The notes under the pieces were generated by a model. That model searched no databases. It was given only the letters and a program-made list of their open reading frames with translations, and was not told the DNA's origin. From contig OZ024849.1 of the NCBI GenBank assembly GCA_964017145.1, positions 1,054,001 through 1,118,000 of the forward strand: a stretch of 64,000 nucleotides of DNA, read 5' to 3'. Numbering within the stretch: the first letter of the stretch is position 1; the number at the start of each line of letters is the position of its first letter. Shown here in pieces: positions 21,361 to 34,210 of the stretch. Both the position numbers and the translations under genes were made by a program. The stretch comes from Agrocybe praecox. Its lineage: Eukaryota > Basidiomycota > Agaricomycetes > Agaricales > Agrocybaceae.

Positions 21361-23584
21361 TCACATAGGACAGTAGCGTAGTTACGTACTAGTATGTATT
21401 ACCAGAGGTGACCCAATTCCCATGCCATACGTGGGTAGCGGAGTCGGCTCTAATAAATATAATCCCCATACTGTACGGCCGAGCTCTTTGAAATTAAATA
21501 CCCGTACCGTACGCTCCAGCGGACTTGGCTAGGATACATGCTAGTGTACGGAGTAACCGTAAAACAATTTGCATGCATGACCGGCTCATCTATAATTTAA
21601 CTAAGTAATTTAGCGGAGCATCCGCTTCAACCACACCAAATGACTGGCTCACCCGGAAACACTCAAATTATAGACTTCATTTATCAGTACATAAGGTGTA
21701 GAATGCAAAATATTTATTTTGTTTAATATGGATGTAGGGGCCAAAACAAAACAAAACAAAAAAATAAAATTGATGGCAGCATTCCTACCAGTATGGTAAA
21801 GGTAAAATATTTTTATCTTGCAACTGATTAAAATATTGAAGTCCTGCTGTGGTACTTACCAGACATTCACTTTTAACAAGTGAGGTCAATTCTGCCTCCG
21901 GAATTTCCGGTCATAACTGCCAGTTGACTGGGGTAGCCGGTTAAACCAACTAGCAGTCAACCGGCAATTCCGGTCTGCAAAGAATTGGGTGTCCGGAGTA
22001 GCCGGTTTTATATGATTAATTTGTTATTTTTAACAAGTCATGCTGTGGATTTCGGAAGTGCCGGTCCAAAGTCAGCAAGGATGGGTGGCTCCCCTGGATC
22101 AACATCATACTGTTGTTGCGGAAGTGCTGGACCAAGGTCAATATTTGTGTCCGGATGCCCCGCTCAACAGTTGCATTGCTCAAAACATGTTTTTCGACTA
22201 AGTCCGCATTTGTGGCACAGCCACTTCCGGATTTGGAAGTGCGCATCAAAGACATCAATAGTGCGCTCGCAATAGTGAGGCTGCGCACACTTGATTCTCC
22301 TACTAATTTCTCCATTCTTCTGAGGTATTCCAAGTCCTCCTTATATTCACTTTAATTGTGACTTTATATTTTTTTTGATCATAGCNNNNNNNNNNNNNNN
22401 NNNNNNNNNNNNNNNNNNNNNNNNNNNNNNNNNNNNNNNNNNNNNNNNNNNNNNNNNNNNNNNNNNNNNNNNNNNNNNNNNNNNNNNNNNNNNNNNNNNN
22501 NNNNNNNNNNNNNNNNNNNNNNNNNNNNNNNNNNNNNNNNNNNNNNNNNNNNNNNNNNNNNNNNNNNNNNNNNNNNNNNNNNNNNACAATTAAAGTGAAT
22601 ATAAGGAGGACTTGGAATACCTCAGAAGAATGGAGAAATTAGTAGGAGAATCAAGTGTGCGCAGCCTCACTATTGCGAGCGCACTATTGATGTCTTTGAT
22701 GCGCACTTCCAAATCCGGAAGTGGCTGTGCCACAAATGCGGACTTAGTCGAAAAACATGTTTTGAGCAATGCAACTGTTGAGCGGGGCATCCGGACACAA
22801 ATATTGACCTTGGTCCAGCACTTCCGCAACAACAGTATGATGTTGATCCAGGGGAGCCACCCATCCTTGCTGACTTTGGACCGGCACTTCCGAAATCCAC
22901 AGCATGACTTGTTAAAAATAACAAATTAATCATATAAAACCGGCTACTCCGGACACCCAATTCTTTGCAGACCGGAATTGCCGGTTGACTGCTAGTTGGT
23001 TTAACCGGCTACCCCAGTCAACTGGCAGTTATGACCGGAAATTCCGGAGGCAGAATTGACCTCACTTGTTAAAAGTGAATGTCTGGTAAGTACCACAGCA
23101 GGACTTCAATATTTTAATCAGTTGCAAGATAAAAATATTTTACCTTTACCATACTGGTAGGAATGCTGCCATCAATTTTATTTTTTTGTTTTGTTTTGTT
23201 TTGGCCCCTACATCCATATTAAACAAAATAAATATTTTGCATTCTACACCTTATGTACTGATAAATGAAGTCTATAATTTGAGTGTTTCCGGGTGAGCCA
23301 GTCATTTGGTGTGGTTGAAGCGGATGCTCCGCTAAATTACTTAGTTAAATTATAGATGAGCCGGTCATTCAGCTAATTTGTAGTACAGTTACTCCGTGCA
23401 CCAGCTTCAATTCTAGCGGAATCCGCTAGACCGTATGGTATGGGTATTTAATTTCAAAGAGCCCAGCCGTACAGTATGGAGATTATGTTTATTAGAGCCG
23501 ACTCCGCTACCCACGTATGGCATGGGAATTGGGTCACCTCCGGTAATACATACTAATACGTAACTACAGCACTGTCCTATGTGA
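21361..23584. mobile_element. Foldback-like element with about 1-kb inverted arms around an assembly gap
   Basis: The arms 21361-22380 and 22586-23584 are inverted copies. The element starts tcacataggacag and ends with its inverse; TAACA flanks both sides (21356-21360 and 23585-23589). Inner parts of the arms look identical. The outer parts differ by substitutions and small indels (around 21530-21600 against 23360-23430), so the arms are not a simple assembly mirror. Short open frames occur at identical mirrored positions but resemble no protein I know. The long inverted ends suggest a foldback or Mutator-like non-autonomous element. The centre is unknown. Confidence 0.75.
22386..22585. other. 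Assembly gap of 200 N
   Basis: 200 consecutive N at the centre of the palindrome. The round number suggests an arbitrary gap size. Long inverted repeats are a common cause of assembly breaks. Confidence 0.99.
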
Positions 23585-23589
23585 TAACA

Positions 23590-24060
23590 TAGGCACGAAC
23601 AATGGATAATTATGGATAATTATTGTGGGCCAGGGTCCAGGGATGAGGATTGATGGATAATTGATGGATTGTGGTGGCCATTAAAAATCGGAGGAGGGGA
23701 AGGTAATGAGCAATGGATAATCAACGAATAAGCAGAGGGAGGGAAGGATTATGATGAAAATTACATACAGATGGATTATCATGAATGACAGTGAAGGTAA
23801 TAGATTCCGGGGAGGGATGGATTATCACTGAAAATGAAAACCACAAGTGGCGTGGGAGAAGATGATTGATTATGGATGGAAATTGCGAGTAGAGGAAAGG
23901 AAGGATTATCATTGAAATCATGGACACCAGGGAAGCGAATGGATTATCATTGAGAATCACAAATGGCATGCAAAATCACAACTTACAACAAAAAAGGTGA
24001 TAGATTATGATGAAAATAATGAGGACTCGGAATGGATAATGATTGAAAATCATTAATCAG
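23590..24060 (+). repeat. Degenerate GGATTATCATTGAAAATCAC-type repeat block
   Basis: Irregularly spaced units of the form ggattatcattgaaaatcac and ggataattgatgg occur. The part at 23930-23985 matches the reverse complement of 2950-3010. It continues the block at 15780-15999 that was split by the copia and foldback insertions. Confidence 0.72.
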
Positions 24061-24557
24061 TAGCGGCAGTGGACAATAGCTATTATACATGAGTATAGGT
24101 TATATATAATTATCTATGTGTGCCAGTTAACCATGCTCATGTATTATTTGATGGTAGGTTATATCCTTGTATTATACATTATAGGGACAGCATGGCCTCA
24201 GGGACACACAATAATTAGAGCATGTTGGACAGTGTCACAGGGATAAATTTCATACCCATACTTTGGCTTTGTTTGCTTGGGGCAAGCAGTGTCTGGCCAG
24301 ACCCCTCATACCACAGAATTGCAAGCAGAGCAAGCAAACTGTAGATCTAGTTTTCATCACTCTACTTCAGAATCATTTTCCTGCATGAGTGTCAGCAATG
24401 AACTTGTTGTTACAGCCCACAGCTACAAGAGAGTATCTCAGTCCATCAAACTATGACAAGGGAAAGACATTGCAATACAACAATGCTAGCATAAGCCATA
24501 AACCATAAACCAAAAAAAGCAAATTCATGATTATTCCTCTGAACCCTATTTATTCAA
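24061..24557. other. No gene seen; 3' flank of valyl-tRNA synthetase
   Basis: AT-rich sequence without a coding frame. It contains a loose inverted pair, gtttgcttg (about 24268) and caagcaaac (about 24332), perhaps the trace of a small element. Confidence 0.5.
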
Positions 24558-27500
24558 TTATTTCAACTGAAGGAACATATTCTTCGAAGTCTCCAAAGTT
24601 GCAATCTCAGCTTCCAACGTAGCGCGCTAGAGAAAAAGAGGAAAGGGGGAAAGAAATTGATTAGTAAACATCAGACAAGGCAATAATCCACGCGAAACAG
24701 ATTTACCTTCTCAGCATTAGAAGCCTGCACATTAGCGGGCACGGTCTCCGCGTACTCGGGCTGCGATTCAAGCTTGACGATTTTTTGCAGATTGAGACGG
24801 GCAAGATCGAGTTTCTTGTCGCATTTTGAAATTTCGTTGTCGAGGTTTACGAGTCCCTAGAAGCAAATAAAGAACGTTGGAATGATGTTTCTAAGAAGAA
24901 AGAAGACACGTACCCGCACGAGGGTATGCACGATAATCGATGGCGTGACGACCGCACTCCCACATCCGGCCGGGATGTCCTTGATATCCCTAACGACAAT
25001 CGCGCTCTTGCATCCTTTCGAGAGAGCGACGATGGTGGCGGTCTGGGGTGCAAACAGCGCTTCCTCTTCGTCGGTCTGTACCTGGATGAAGACTGGACGT
25101 GAAATGGTAACAGATTTCAATCAGCAAGGAGGGCGCGCAATCATAGCATATCGTGACGTACACTGGATATCACTCTGGAGGGTATACGAAGCCGCCAAAG
25201 ACCTCGCAGTCTTCAACGTCGAGAACACAAGATCGAACTGCTTGTCCGCGTCCTCGAACACCATATCCGCATCCTGCGTAATTTCATTTTCATCAATCAT
25301 CGTCCAGGTGAGATACTAGACGGATAACGCACATGTACAGGGAACGAGGCGACCATGATCGACGGTGTCGCGTCGTTCGGCATGCGCGGGAGGCGCTGCC
25401 ACAGCTCCTCGGTGACGAACGGCATGAACGGATGGAGGAGGCGTAGACCATTGTCCAAGCACGTATACAATGTCTGTTGCGCCGATTTCTTCGTCGCAGG
25501 AGGAGCAGATTCGTCCGTCATGGGTTTCATAGCTTCCTACAGTAATCATCAGATAAACTAGAAAAGGAGAGAGAAAGGACGCTGGTGGATCCTTACGATG
25601 TACACATCACACAACTCGTACAACCAAAAGTTGTACGCCGAGTTGGTAGCCGCCATAAAGTTGCGCTCGCCGAGATGAGCGTTGATTTCCGCAGAAGCGA
25701 TATTGAGTTTGTGCAAGATCCATTTCTCGACGAGGCTCTCGTTGCCAGTTGGCTATAATCAAACACAATATCAAAAGATTACTCGTAAAAAAAGAAAAAC
25801 AAGAATACATACCTTGGCAAGAGGTTGTGGCACAAAGTCCTCATCCAGCTTGAGCATCGCAAACTTGGTAGCATTGAAAATCTTATTACAGAACTTGCGG
25901 TACCCTTCCACGCGCAAGATCTCCAAATTGATATCACGTCCTTAAAAACCAAAACCATCAGCACATTCCATCCAACCCCCCCCCCTCAAAAAAAAAAACC
26001 ATACCTCCACTAGAATAAGCACACAACGCAAACCTCAACGCATCCGTCCCACACTGGGGTATACCCTTCGGGAAATCCTTCTTCTGGCCCGCCTTGGCCT
26101 TGGTGATCTCCCTCTCGTCCAAATTCCCCTCATACAGCTTCTCATGCAGCTTCTCGAGCTCCAAGCCCTGTATGACATCAATCGGATCGATCACGTTCCC
26201 CAGGGACTTGCTCATCTTGCGCCCGTGCGCATCGCGGATCATCGCATGGCAATACAACTCCTTGAAGGGCATCTCACCCGTGAGGTGGATGCCTAGCATG
26301 ACCATACGCGCGACCCAGAAGAAGATGATGTCCCATCCCGTCTCAAGGAGACTTGATGGGTAAAAGTTCTCCAAATCCGGTGTCTATACAAGAAAAAATC
26401 TCAACCTAAACCTAAAAAAAAAGGGCAAACCACTACACACCTTATCAGGCCACCCCATAATCGAGAAAGGCCACAACCCAGAGCTAAACCACGTATCCAA
26501 CACATCCTCATCCTGGCACAACACAAACTTCCTCCCCTTCTCCCCCGTCATCTTCTCCACCAACTTCTGCGCGCGCTCCCGAGCCTCCTCCTCCGTCCTC
26601 CCCACGACCCAATGCGCACCATCGTCCCTGTCCTGCTGTACGCCCTCGATATCGACGAAATACGCTGGACAGCGATGACCCCACCATAGCTGGCGCGAGA
26701 TGCACCAGTCTTGGATGTTCTCGAGCCAGCGGTACCAGTCGTTTTCGGACTGTTTGGGGTTGATCAGGAGTTCGCCTGCGCGTGTGCGCTGTATGTAAAG
26801 CGTCAGCTTAGAAGTAAAAGTAAATGGTTTATGACTCACCTTGATAGCTTCGTCCGCCAAAGGTTTACAATCCACCCACCACTGGGGCTTGAGCAGAGGC
26901 TCGATGATATCGCCGGATTTACTGTGGCGTTCAGATTCATCAGTACATAAGTGAGAACCACAAAGGAAATACAGCACACACCTGCAAACAGGGATCTGCA
27001 TTTTATTATCCTTCGTCTCCACATACAGCCCAAGCTCCTTCAGAGCCTCCACAACCTTGACACGCGCATGGAACCGTTTCATGCCCTACCCAAGTCATCG
27101 TCAACACCAACACCCTCCAAAAAAAAAAAAAAAAAAAAGGAACTCCGACCCACCTTAAACCTCTCCCCAGCATTCGCATTCAACCTCCCATCATCCTCCA
27201 ACACATTAACGATCTCCAACCCATGCCTCTTCCCAACCTCCCAATCGTTCTGATCATGCCCAGGAGTAATCTTCACCGCGCCCGTCCCAAACTCCATATC
27301 CACCGCAATCGCATCAGCCACGATGGGCATCCGGCGCGAGGGTATGAAAGGGTGCTTGAGGAACTTCCCATGCAGGTGCGTGTAGCGCGGGTCGTCGGGG
27401 TGTACCGCGACGGCCGTGTCGCCTAGCATGGTCTCGGGACGCGTCGTGGCGATGATGAGGCGTTCGTCTGGGTTTCCAAATTAGATTTCGTGGTAGAGAG

Positions 27501-28667
27501 AGGAGAAAGACACGTACCAGACCCCTCAACCTCATACGCAAAGCTGACGAGCACGCCAAATTCAAACTTTTCCTTAGGGTCATATCCGGGCACGCTGAGC
27601 AATGTACGGCCTTCGAGTTCCTTTTGGTCGACTTCGAGGTTGGAGAGCGTGGTATTGAGCTTCACACACCAGTTCACGAGGCGGTTGGCACGGTACAGGA
27701 TACCGTCTTCGTGGAGTTTGCAGAAAGTTTCGATTACGGCTTTGCTGAGTTGCTAAAAAACCAAAGTATAAGAGACATGACAGACGGCATGATGGGAAGA
27801 CGCGTACGGGGTTCATGGTGAACGCGACTCTGTCCCAGTCGTACGACCCTCCAAGCCTATGTAGTTGGTTCGTGATACGACCTTGGTAGCTTTGCAAAAA
27901 ACATGAGCAGTCATTGAGTGAGCAAAAAATAGAATACGCACTCATTCTTCCAATCCATAACAGTCTCCAAAAACTTTTCACGTCCCAAATCATGCCTAGT
28001 CTGTCCGGACGCCTTCAAAAGTCGTTTTTCAACCACACTCTGTGTGGATATACCCGCATGGTCAAAACCCGGGACGAAGAGTGTCCTCCGTCCGAGCATG
28101 CGGTTCCAGCGAACGAGGCCGTCCTGGATGGCGACGGTCAGTGCATGTCCAATGTGCAGACTTCCAGTGACGTTTGGGGGTGGACAGGGAATGACAAAAG
28201 TCTCGCGGGTGTCGTTGTCGTCTGTGATGTGTGACTGGGACGCGAGTTTGTATTCGGGCTTGAAGAAGCCCTGGGCGGACCACCAGTCGTACCAGGCTGA
28301 TTCGACTGCAATGGGGTTGTACCCAGCAGACATGGGCTGGGATAGGTCTAAACCGAATAATTAGAATATGTAGAGAATATAAACGGGTCACGTACCCTTC
28401 TTTTCGCCCTTTGGAGTGGTGTTGACAAAAGGCGCTTCTACATCCTTTTCTTTCTTTTCCTTTTCTGCTTTTGGTTTCTTGTCTGAAGGAGGAGGACCTG
28501 GTTTAGCAGCCTTTGCAGCTAGCTTTGCCTCTTTTTCTAATCTCTTGGCTTCCTTCTTTGCTGGAGATGGAGATGAGGAGACGCGAGGGATGGAAAAAGA
28601 AAAAGCACGGACCAGCACTCTTTGAATTCGGGTCGCGGATATTGTGTGGATCTACAAAGTCAGACAT
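24558..28667 (-). CDS. VAS1: Valine--tRNA ligase
   Basis: Class I aminoacyl-tRNA synthetase that charges tRNA-Val, in fungi usually serving cytosol and mitochondria. A short first exon ([19 protein letters not shown] 28665-28667) joins a Lys/Glu-rich linker. Then come the catalytic core with [20 protein letters not shown] (HIGH motif) and [20 protein letters not shown], the editing domain ([20 protein letters not shown]), and [17 protein letters not shown] (KMSKS motif). The anticodon-binding part follows, and a C-terminal coiled coil ends [20 protein letters not shown]. The gene is cut by many introns of about 50-70 bases; one contains a run of 20 A on the plus strand (27119-27138). I saw no lesion. 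The start lies 187 bases from the divergent phosphatase gene, so both share an upstream region. Confidence 0.95.
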
Positions 28668-28854
28668 TCTAGATAGATGGTAAGATCTGGGGAGAGAAAG
28701 ACGGAATCGATATGCTAAAGATTGCATACAAGTGAGGAAGGTGATCGTCGGAAAGAGCCGAAAAGGGAGTCATATGTTTGTGTCGATCTAATCTAATCGT
28801 AATTAGATAATGTAGTTAACCGAATTGGCCCGATTCTTTCTTTCAACGACGACG

Positions 28855-30636
28855 ATGAGTCGGATGCGACAGCGACTCCAACTCTGCTATGTCCGCTCAA
28901 AGCCTCTCTCGACACTGACAGTACCGACACCAACAAGACAGGTCCTCTCCCCGCCGAAATTCCCGAGTGAAGCTCCTAAGCAGTCTCAGCACTCCCAGCT
29001 CGCACTCACCCAACCCCCTCTCGCCCAGCCTCCCCTTTTTCCATGCACCCCTCCCATCTCTCCAAATCCAACCCCTGCATCATCCAGCTCTTCACTGTCC
29101 CCTGCAGCATCAGAATCTCCCAGGGCACACAAGAGACAGCGTCTGCAATACCAGCTCGACGTCGGAGCATACGGGATTCCCAAACACCGCAATTTCACTG
29201 GACCTTACCCGAATTCCTCTCTCTCAGTGCAGGTCGGTGAGGATGCCTACTTCGTACGCGACAACGCCATGGGAATAGCAGACGGGGTAGGTGGGTGGTC
29301 GCGATCCGTGCCTCAGTCGTCGCAGCATCCGACCCCCAGTGCACTCTTTTCACGCCGTCTCATGCACTTTTGCGCCGCAGAAATAGAAGCCCTCGATGTG
29401 CAACAACAACAACCAATCACAAATCCCACAGCTCGTCCTCCAACTTCCCAATTTTCATTCCAGCACCATCTCAAACCCCGTCCGCCCCCGCCGCCTTTAT
29501 TCTCGGAACTCGAAGACTCGCTCGAAGAATTATCAGAGGGAATCGACGTGCTAACTATCCTCGAAAGGGCTTACGACAATACTGTCAAGTCTCATCTGGC
29601 CCCGTCCTCACTAACTCCGACTCCCCTCACCACCGGCTCATCTACAGCCCTCCTTGCCGTTCTCGATCATCCCCCTTCAGGTCCTTTGCCACAATCACCA
29701 GAAGCTCCCCTCAAAAACTATGCCGCAGGTTCCATCGAGCAACCTCCCCCAATCAAATCAGAGACACCATCATCTTCTGAAGATGCCGTTGTCCGTATCG
29801 CACATCTGGGCGACTGTATGGGAATGCTCATCCGCGGAGACAAGATTGCTTGGCGAAGTGACGAGATGTGGTGGGGTGTAAGTACATTCAATTCTATCTA
29901 TCTATCAACTCAAGCTAATATTTTCCACAGTACAACCACCCTCTCCAACTCGGCCCTCCTTCATCTTCATCTACCCACACGACTCCCCTCCCCCTCCCCG
30001 TCAAACCCCACACATTCACTCTCCCAGTACGCGCAGACGACATCCTCATCCTCGCCTCCGATGGGCTGAGCGACAACCTATGGGACGAAGACGTCCTCGA
30101 TGAAGTCCTCAAATTCAGACAAAACGACGCGTGGGGTTTCTCCACTCACGAGTCGTCGTCAGAATCCCATAACACCCACATCCTCCGGCGCAAGGCATTC
30201 GCCGGGATGCTCTCCGAAGCACTCTGCTCGCGTGCCAAACGTGTATCCGAGACGCGACCTGGCTCATCGTCACCCCGCAGTCGACGCTCCCCATCCCCTC
30301 TAAGTGTCGTCGCTGAAGCCGAAGAACAGAATACACCCACCATCCCAAGCGTATCTCTCGTAACTTCTGAAGAGGCACACCCGAAAGAGGAGGAGGACGC
30401 TATCCCATTTGCTGTGCGCGCGAGACAGGCTGGAAAGAGTTTCCGAGGGGGGAAGCATGATGGTATGTCTTGCTTCATCCTTCTAGCGCATGTGATAACT
30501 GACAGTTATTCTAGACATATCCGTTATTGTCGCTGTCATATCACCCTCGCCTCTACCTTCATCCTCACAATCACCTTCAAGTTCAAAGCCCGTCGAGAAC
30601 ACAAAACCCGATCCGACGAGAGATCCCGCGACATGA
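28855..30636 (+). CDS. PTC7: PTC7-like mitochondrial protein phosphatase 2C
   Basis: Ser/Thr phosphatase of the PPM/PP2C family. In yeast, Ptc7 acts in mitochondria, among others on coenzyme Q synthesis. Three exons (28855-29877, 29931-30462, 30515-30636) give 558 residues. The N-terminus (MSRMRQRLQLCYVRSKPLST) is Arg-rich and lacks acids, as expected for a mitochondrial presequence. A Pro/Ser-rich linker follows. The catalytic domain has GEDAYFVRDNAMGIADGVGG (metal-binding Asp), RIAHLGDCMGMLIRG, and DDILILASDGLSDNLWDED. The C-terminus has HDDISVIVAVI. Low-complexity Ser/Pro inserts lengthen the domain compared with the yeast protein. The in-frame TTG at 28825 was not used because the ATG at 28855 follows it. 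Confidence 0.92.
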
Positions 30637-31293
30637 ACAATCGATTCGATTCGAATTGTGATCGTGATGTCATAAACTAAAAAGCATCTATCCATCTAGA
30701 AAGACATGCATACTTACACAGACTTGCAACATACTACTATGATCCATTCTTTCATGTAAAACAATCTCATTTCGGTGTACAGCTTACATTACAATTTCCT
30801 CTTCTCTTTCTCCCGGTCCCTTTTCCCATGCAATAATATATTTTCTTGGTTTCTCTACTTACTCGAATATGTATCTGGCTGTAATTATAATCACAATTGT
30901 ACAAGGAGAAAGATCACCGCAACTTATCTCCAACGAGCGTTGGACGCACGGACCCAAATACAGCGTGAGGATGTATAGCAACGACGGAATAAATAAATAA
31001 GTAAATAAAACCTTCATAGCATACAACTATTACTGAGCAGAGCAAGCATCCCCACCGTGGCGTCTCCAACTTCTCCACTCTCACCCAGCAGTGACACCGC
31101 CACCTCCAACTTGAATCCGGTGCGCAGCGGCCCAGGCACAGATTCAGGCTCAGGATCAACCACCACCACCACCGTCATCTCGTCGTCTCCCACCACTCCC
31201 TCGTCTTTACCGTCGTCCAGCACACCACTACAACCCCCACCCACAACACCCACCCCCCTTCAAACCCGCCTCCATAACCTCAGACACACAGCA
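30637..31293. other. Intergenic; possible 5' extension of the BAR-protein gene
   Basis: The frame of the downstream gene is open back to about 31021 and would add a Ser/Thr/Pro-rich stretch, but it has no ATG before 31294. A non-annotated upstream exon is possible. Confidence 0.5.
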
Positions 31294-32733
31294 ATGGACG
31301 GATGGAACAAGTTCCAAACCAGCCTGAGCGGGATCAACTTCGCACAGGCCGGCACGAAGCTCACCAAGGGCCTCTCCTCTAGCGTGCAAGCTACGAGGGA
31401 GCGCCTTGGGCAGGTCGCGCAGGATGAGATTACGGAGCTGCCTCAGGGTGTGTTGCTTTTTTCTTTTCTTATCATTTGAATTCCGGATGGGCGTGCAAAA
31501 CGAAACGCGTCGTTGGGAAATGGGAATCGAAAGGGGTGGGATATGAACGTGAACGCTGATATGTCCTGAACAGAATACAAAGACCTCGAAGCCCGCGTCG
31601 ACGCCCTCCGCGCAGCGCACATCGCCATGCTCAAGTACGTCTCCCTTCCCCTCTCCCCTCCCCCCAATCCCACCCAAACTCACCTAACCTCCCCTAGGAT
31701 AACCAAAGTCTACGAATCCGAAACCTACGACTACCCCGTACAGATCCAAGAGTCCCTCTCCGAAATCTCCTCCTCAATCGGGTACAACATCACCTCCTTC
31801 GCCGCGTCCAACCTAAAGGGCACCAACCTCCCCGTCCCCTCACCCTCCGCGCCTCCCCAGACGCAGCACAAGACCCTCCCGCACGCACTCGCGCGCGCGG
31901 CGCACTCCGCCTCCAGTGTCACTTCCCAAGCTGTCGGCGCAGCCGCACAAACGGAAGAGAGGGACACAGACAGGCTAGGCAAGGCCCTCGCGCAGTACGC
32001 GAGCGGGTGGGACAAAGTCGCTGCTGCGCGCTTGGACCAGGACGTTTCTGTCCAAGAGAACTTCCTCCACCCGTGGCAGACGACTTTGAATACCTCCATT
32101 GCGGTTGCGATGAAGGCGCGCCAGGCTGTGAGGGTTAGTAGGTTGGAGTTGGATGCTGCGAAGCAGTCGTTAGTGTTTTCTTTCTTCTTTCCCTCATTTT
32201 ATTCCGTCTTCCGACCTAGCTAATAATGTACTTGGTATTTTCTATCGACAGCCTCAAATCCGCAAGCGCGGCTAAACAGGAACACGCCCGCCTCGAAGTC
32301 GAGAACGCAGAGGACGACCTCGTGCAAAAGACCGAAGTCGCCATCACACTCATGAAAACCGTCTTGGAGAACGTGCGTCTTTTTTTCTTCTTCTCCTTCA
32401 TCCTCCATCCTTCATGCATTCCATTCTCGAGGTCTTACTGAACTGACACATAACACATACAGCCCGAACCAATCAAGAACCTCAACGAGCTCGTCAAAGC
32501 CCAACTCATGTACTTCAGCATCGCAGCTGAGGCGCTCTCCTCCGTGCAAGGCGAGATCGAGGAACTCAGCGTTGCTGCTGAGGGTGAATACAGGTACGTG
32601 CATCGTAATTAATTAACTATCATCCATCTATCCGTCCCTCCCTCCCTCCATGCATACGGATGTGTAGGTTGGCAGCTAGCTGATTTGGGACATTCTATTT
32701 TGTTTACACCCTAGGAAGTCCAGGGACCACTGA
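31294..32733 (+). CDS. GVP36: GVP36-like BAR domain protein
   Basis: Membrane-curving BAR protein of the yeast Gvp36 type, involved in Golgi vesicle traffic and endocytosis. Six exons (31294-31447, 31574-31634, 31698-32168, 32252-32372, 32463-32593, 32715-32733) give 318 residues. The signature is ITELPQEYKDLEARVDALRA followed by KVYESETYDYPVQIQESLSE. Long helices continue with AVRVSRLELDAAKQSLKSAS and KNLNELVKAQLMYF to the end KSRDH. The start is the first in-frame ATG. The frame stays open upstream with a Ser/Thr/Pro-rich stretch that might belong to a longer isoform. The tiny last exon of 19 bases is supported by frame and by a stop directly after it. Confidence 0.88.
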
Positions 32734-33235
32734 GATACAGCTCACTTGAATCTCGTGAATTGAATTGGAATAAGAATAGACTTGGATAGGTGGATGGATG
32801 GATATGAAGACGAATGATGATGAGGACGAGGACGAGGAGTGGAGAATGGAATGGAGGAGGAAGGTTATGTAAATAAATAGTACAAGCCGGTGTGTGCAGG
32901 GGGCAGAGCCTATACGTTCAATTCGTTCGCCTTTTTTCCAAGTTCCAACCAATCCCGTAGTGATAATCGTCTCCCGAACTTTTTTCTTTTCCTTTTCGTT
33001 TCGTATTACATATGCTTTCCTTATTCTCAATCTCAATTTCATTCTCGCGCTATTTCCACACGTACAACAAACCGATAGGAATGCTACACTTTTGTCAGAG
33101 AGCACAAGGTCAAAAGTCACGGACGAGCACAGCAAGGCACAGCAGCAGTGAAAACTTGGCGCATTAGCAACGGGAAAAGGTCATAAATACATGAGGTAGG
33201 TAAACAAAAGACGTCCAAAGAGTATATAAGGTGTA
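32734..33235. other. Convergent intergenic region, no gene seen
   Basis: 3' flanks of the BAR-protein and p24 genes. Simple gatga/gacgag repeats lie near 32800-32850. Confidence 0.6.
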
Positions 33236-34210
33236 TTATACTTTGTATCGTCTTCCAGTCTTCGTGAAGAACGTTTGCAAGATGTAGACTTGCATTCTAG
33301 TGGGAGGAAGGTTCAATGAGTTATTTGAGAGAAAGGAAGGGAAGGAACTTACACGGCCATGGCGATTACTCCCAGACTCTCGAGAACTGCGTACCAGAAG
33401 AGCCGGCTGTGGAAGGGGAATGGGTAAGCATTGGTCGAATATCCCTAGGATAGAGAAGCTTACTTTTGTGTGGACTTGACAACGGAGAAACCGCGATTCT
33501 CCTGTGTGTGATGGCTAAAGGAAACAAGAAAACATCAGAGCCATTGAAATCTTTTAGATAGAACGAATGAACGAGACGACCACGCACTGTTTCTGTATCC
33601 TCTTGATATTCATCAACATCCCATTGAGCCTGAACACGCTCTCCTCCAGCGGGCTCGTATGTTCCGCAATCTGCCCCGGCTTCGCAGGTGGCTCGCGACG
33701 CGGCTCGCTCTCCACCATGATGTCAAAGTCGACCAGCTTGTCCGTGAGCGTCGACATGTCGTTCTCGAAGCAGAATGCGTATTCGCCCACGGTGTTGGCG
33801 GTCAAGACGAAGTCGCCTTGTCTCTCCCTGTTCCCGTCTAGAATGACCTTTTGGTTAGGGTCTTTGATGTCAAAGTCGATATCAAACGAGCCGCCGGATT
33901 GGACCTGGGTGGGAGTGGGTGAGTATGGGGTTGGAATCTTGGATGATGAAGACGTACGGCAAAGTAGAACTGGAGACGAACATCATCATTAGTTCGTTTG
34001 GTATAGCACACAAGAGAATCGGATATGACCCACCCCTATTTTCTCCCCAGCCTTGTCTACATCCGCATAGAAGCAGGAGCGCTCATTCGGTCCTATCGCA
34101 GTCGTCAACGCTGACGCCTTCACAGCTACTATCGAGCAACACAAAAAGACGAAGAGAGACGAAAGCAGCTGTTGTGCGAGTCGCAATGAAGGTGTTGTTG
34201 TTGTTCTCAT
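33236..34210 (-). CDS. p24 family cargo receptor (emp24/gp25L/p24)
   Basis: Type I membrane protein of COPII/COPI vesicles that helps sort secretory cargo between ER and Golgi. A signal peptide (LLSSLFVFLCCSIVAVKASA) leads to a GOLD domain with the paired cysteines in NERSCFYADVDKAGEKIG and GEYAFCFENDMSTLTDKLVD. A coiled stalk follows (PLEESVFRLNGMLMNIKRIQ), then a transmembrane helix (LFWYAVLESLGVIAMAVMQV) and a short tail, FFTKTGRRYKV, whose FF pair is the usual COPII signal. At about 210 residues the length is normal for the family. Introns split the stalk and the tail. I cannot assign it to one yeast ERP gene with certainty; it looks closest to the ERP/gamma-type members. Confidence 0.92.

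Noticed and set aside
22016..22929. Mirrored 105-residue open frames on either side of the N gap
   Set aside because: They are the same sequence in the two inverted arms, resemble no protein, and lie in repeat DNA.
15780..24060. CRISPR-like spaced repeats (GGATAAT/GGATTATC units)
   Set aside because: Units are degenerate and irregularly spaced in a eukaryotic repeat block; no array geometry.
28986..29198. Minus-strand frame opposite the PTC7-like gene
   Set aside because: Shadow of the Pro/Ser-rich linker; the plus strand has the phosphatase motifs.
30914..31683. Gly/Val-rich minus-strand frames opposite the BAR-protein gene
   Set aside because: Antisense of Ser/Thr/Pro-rich coding or leader sequence.
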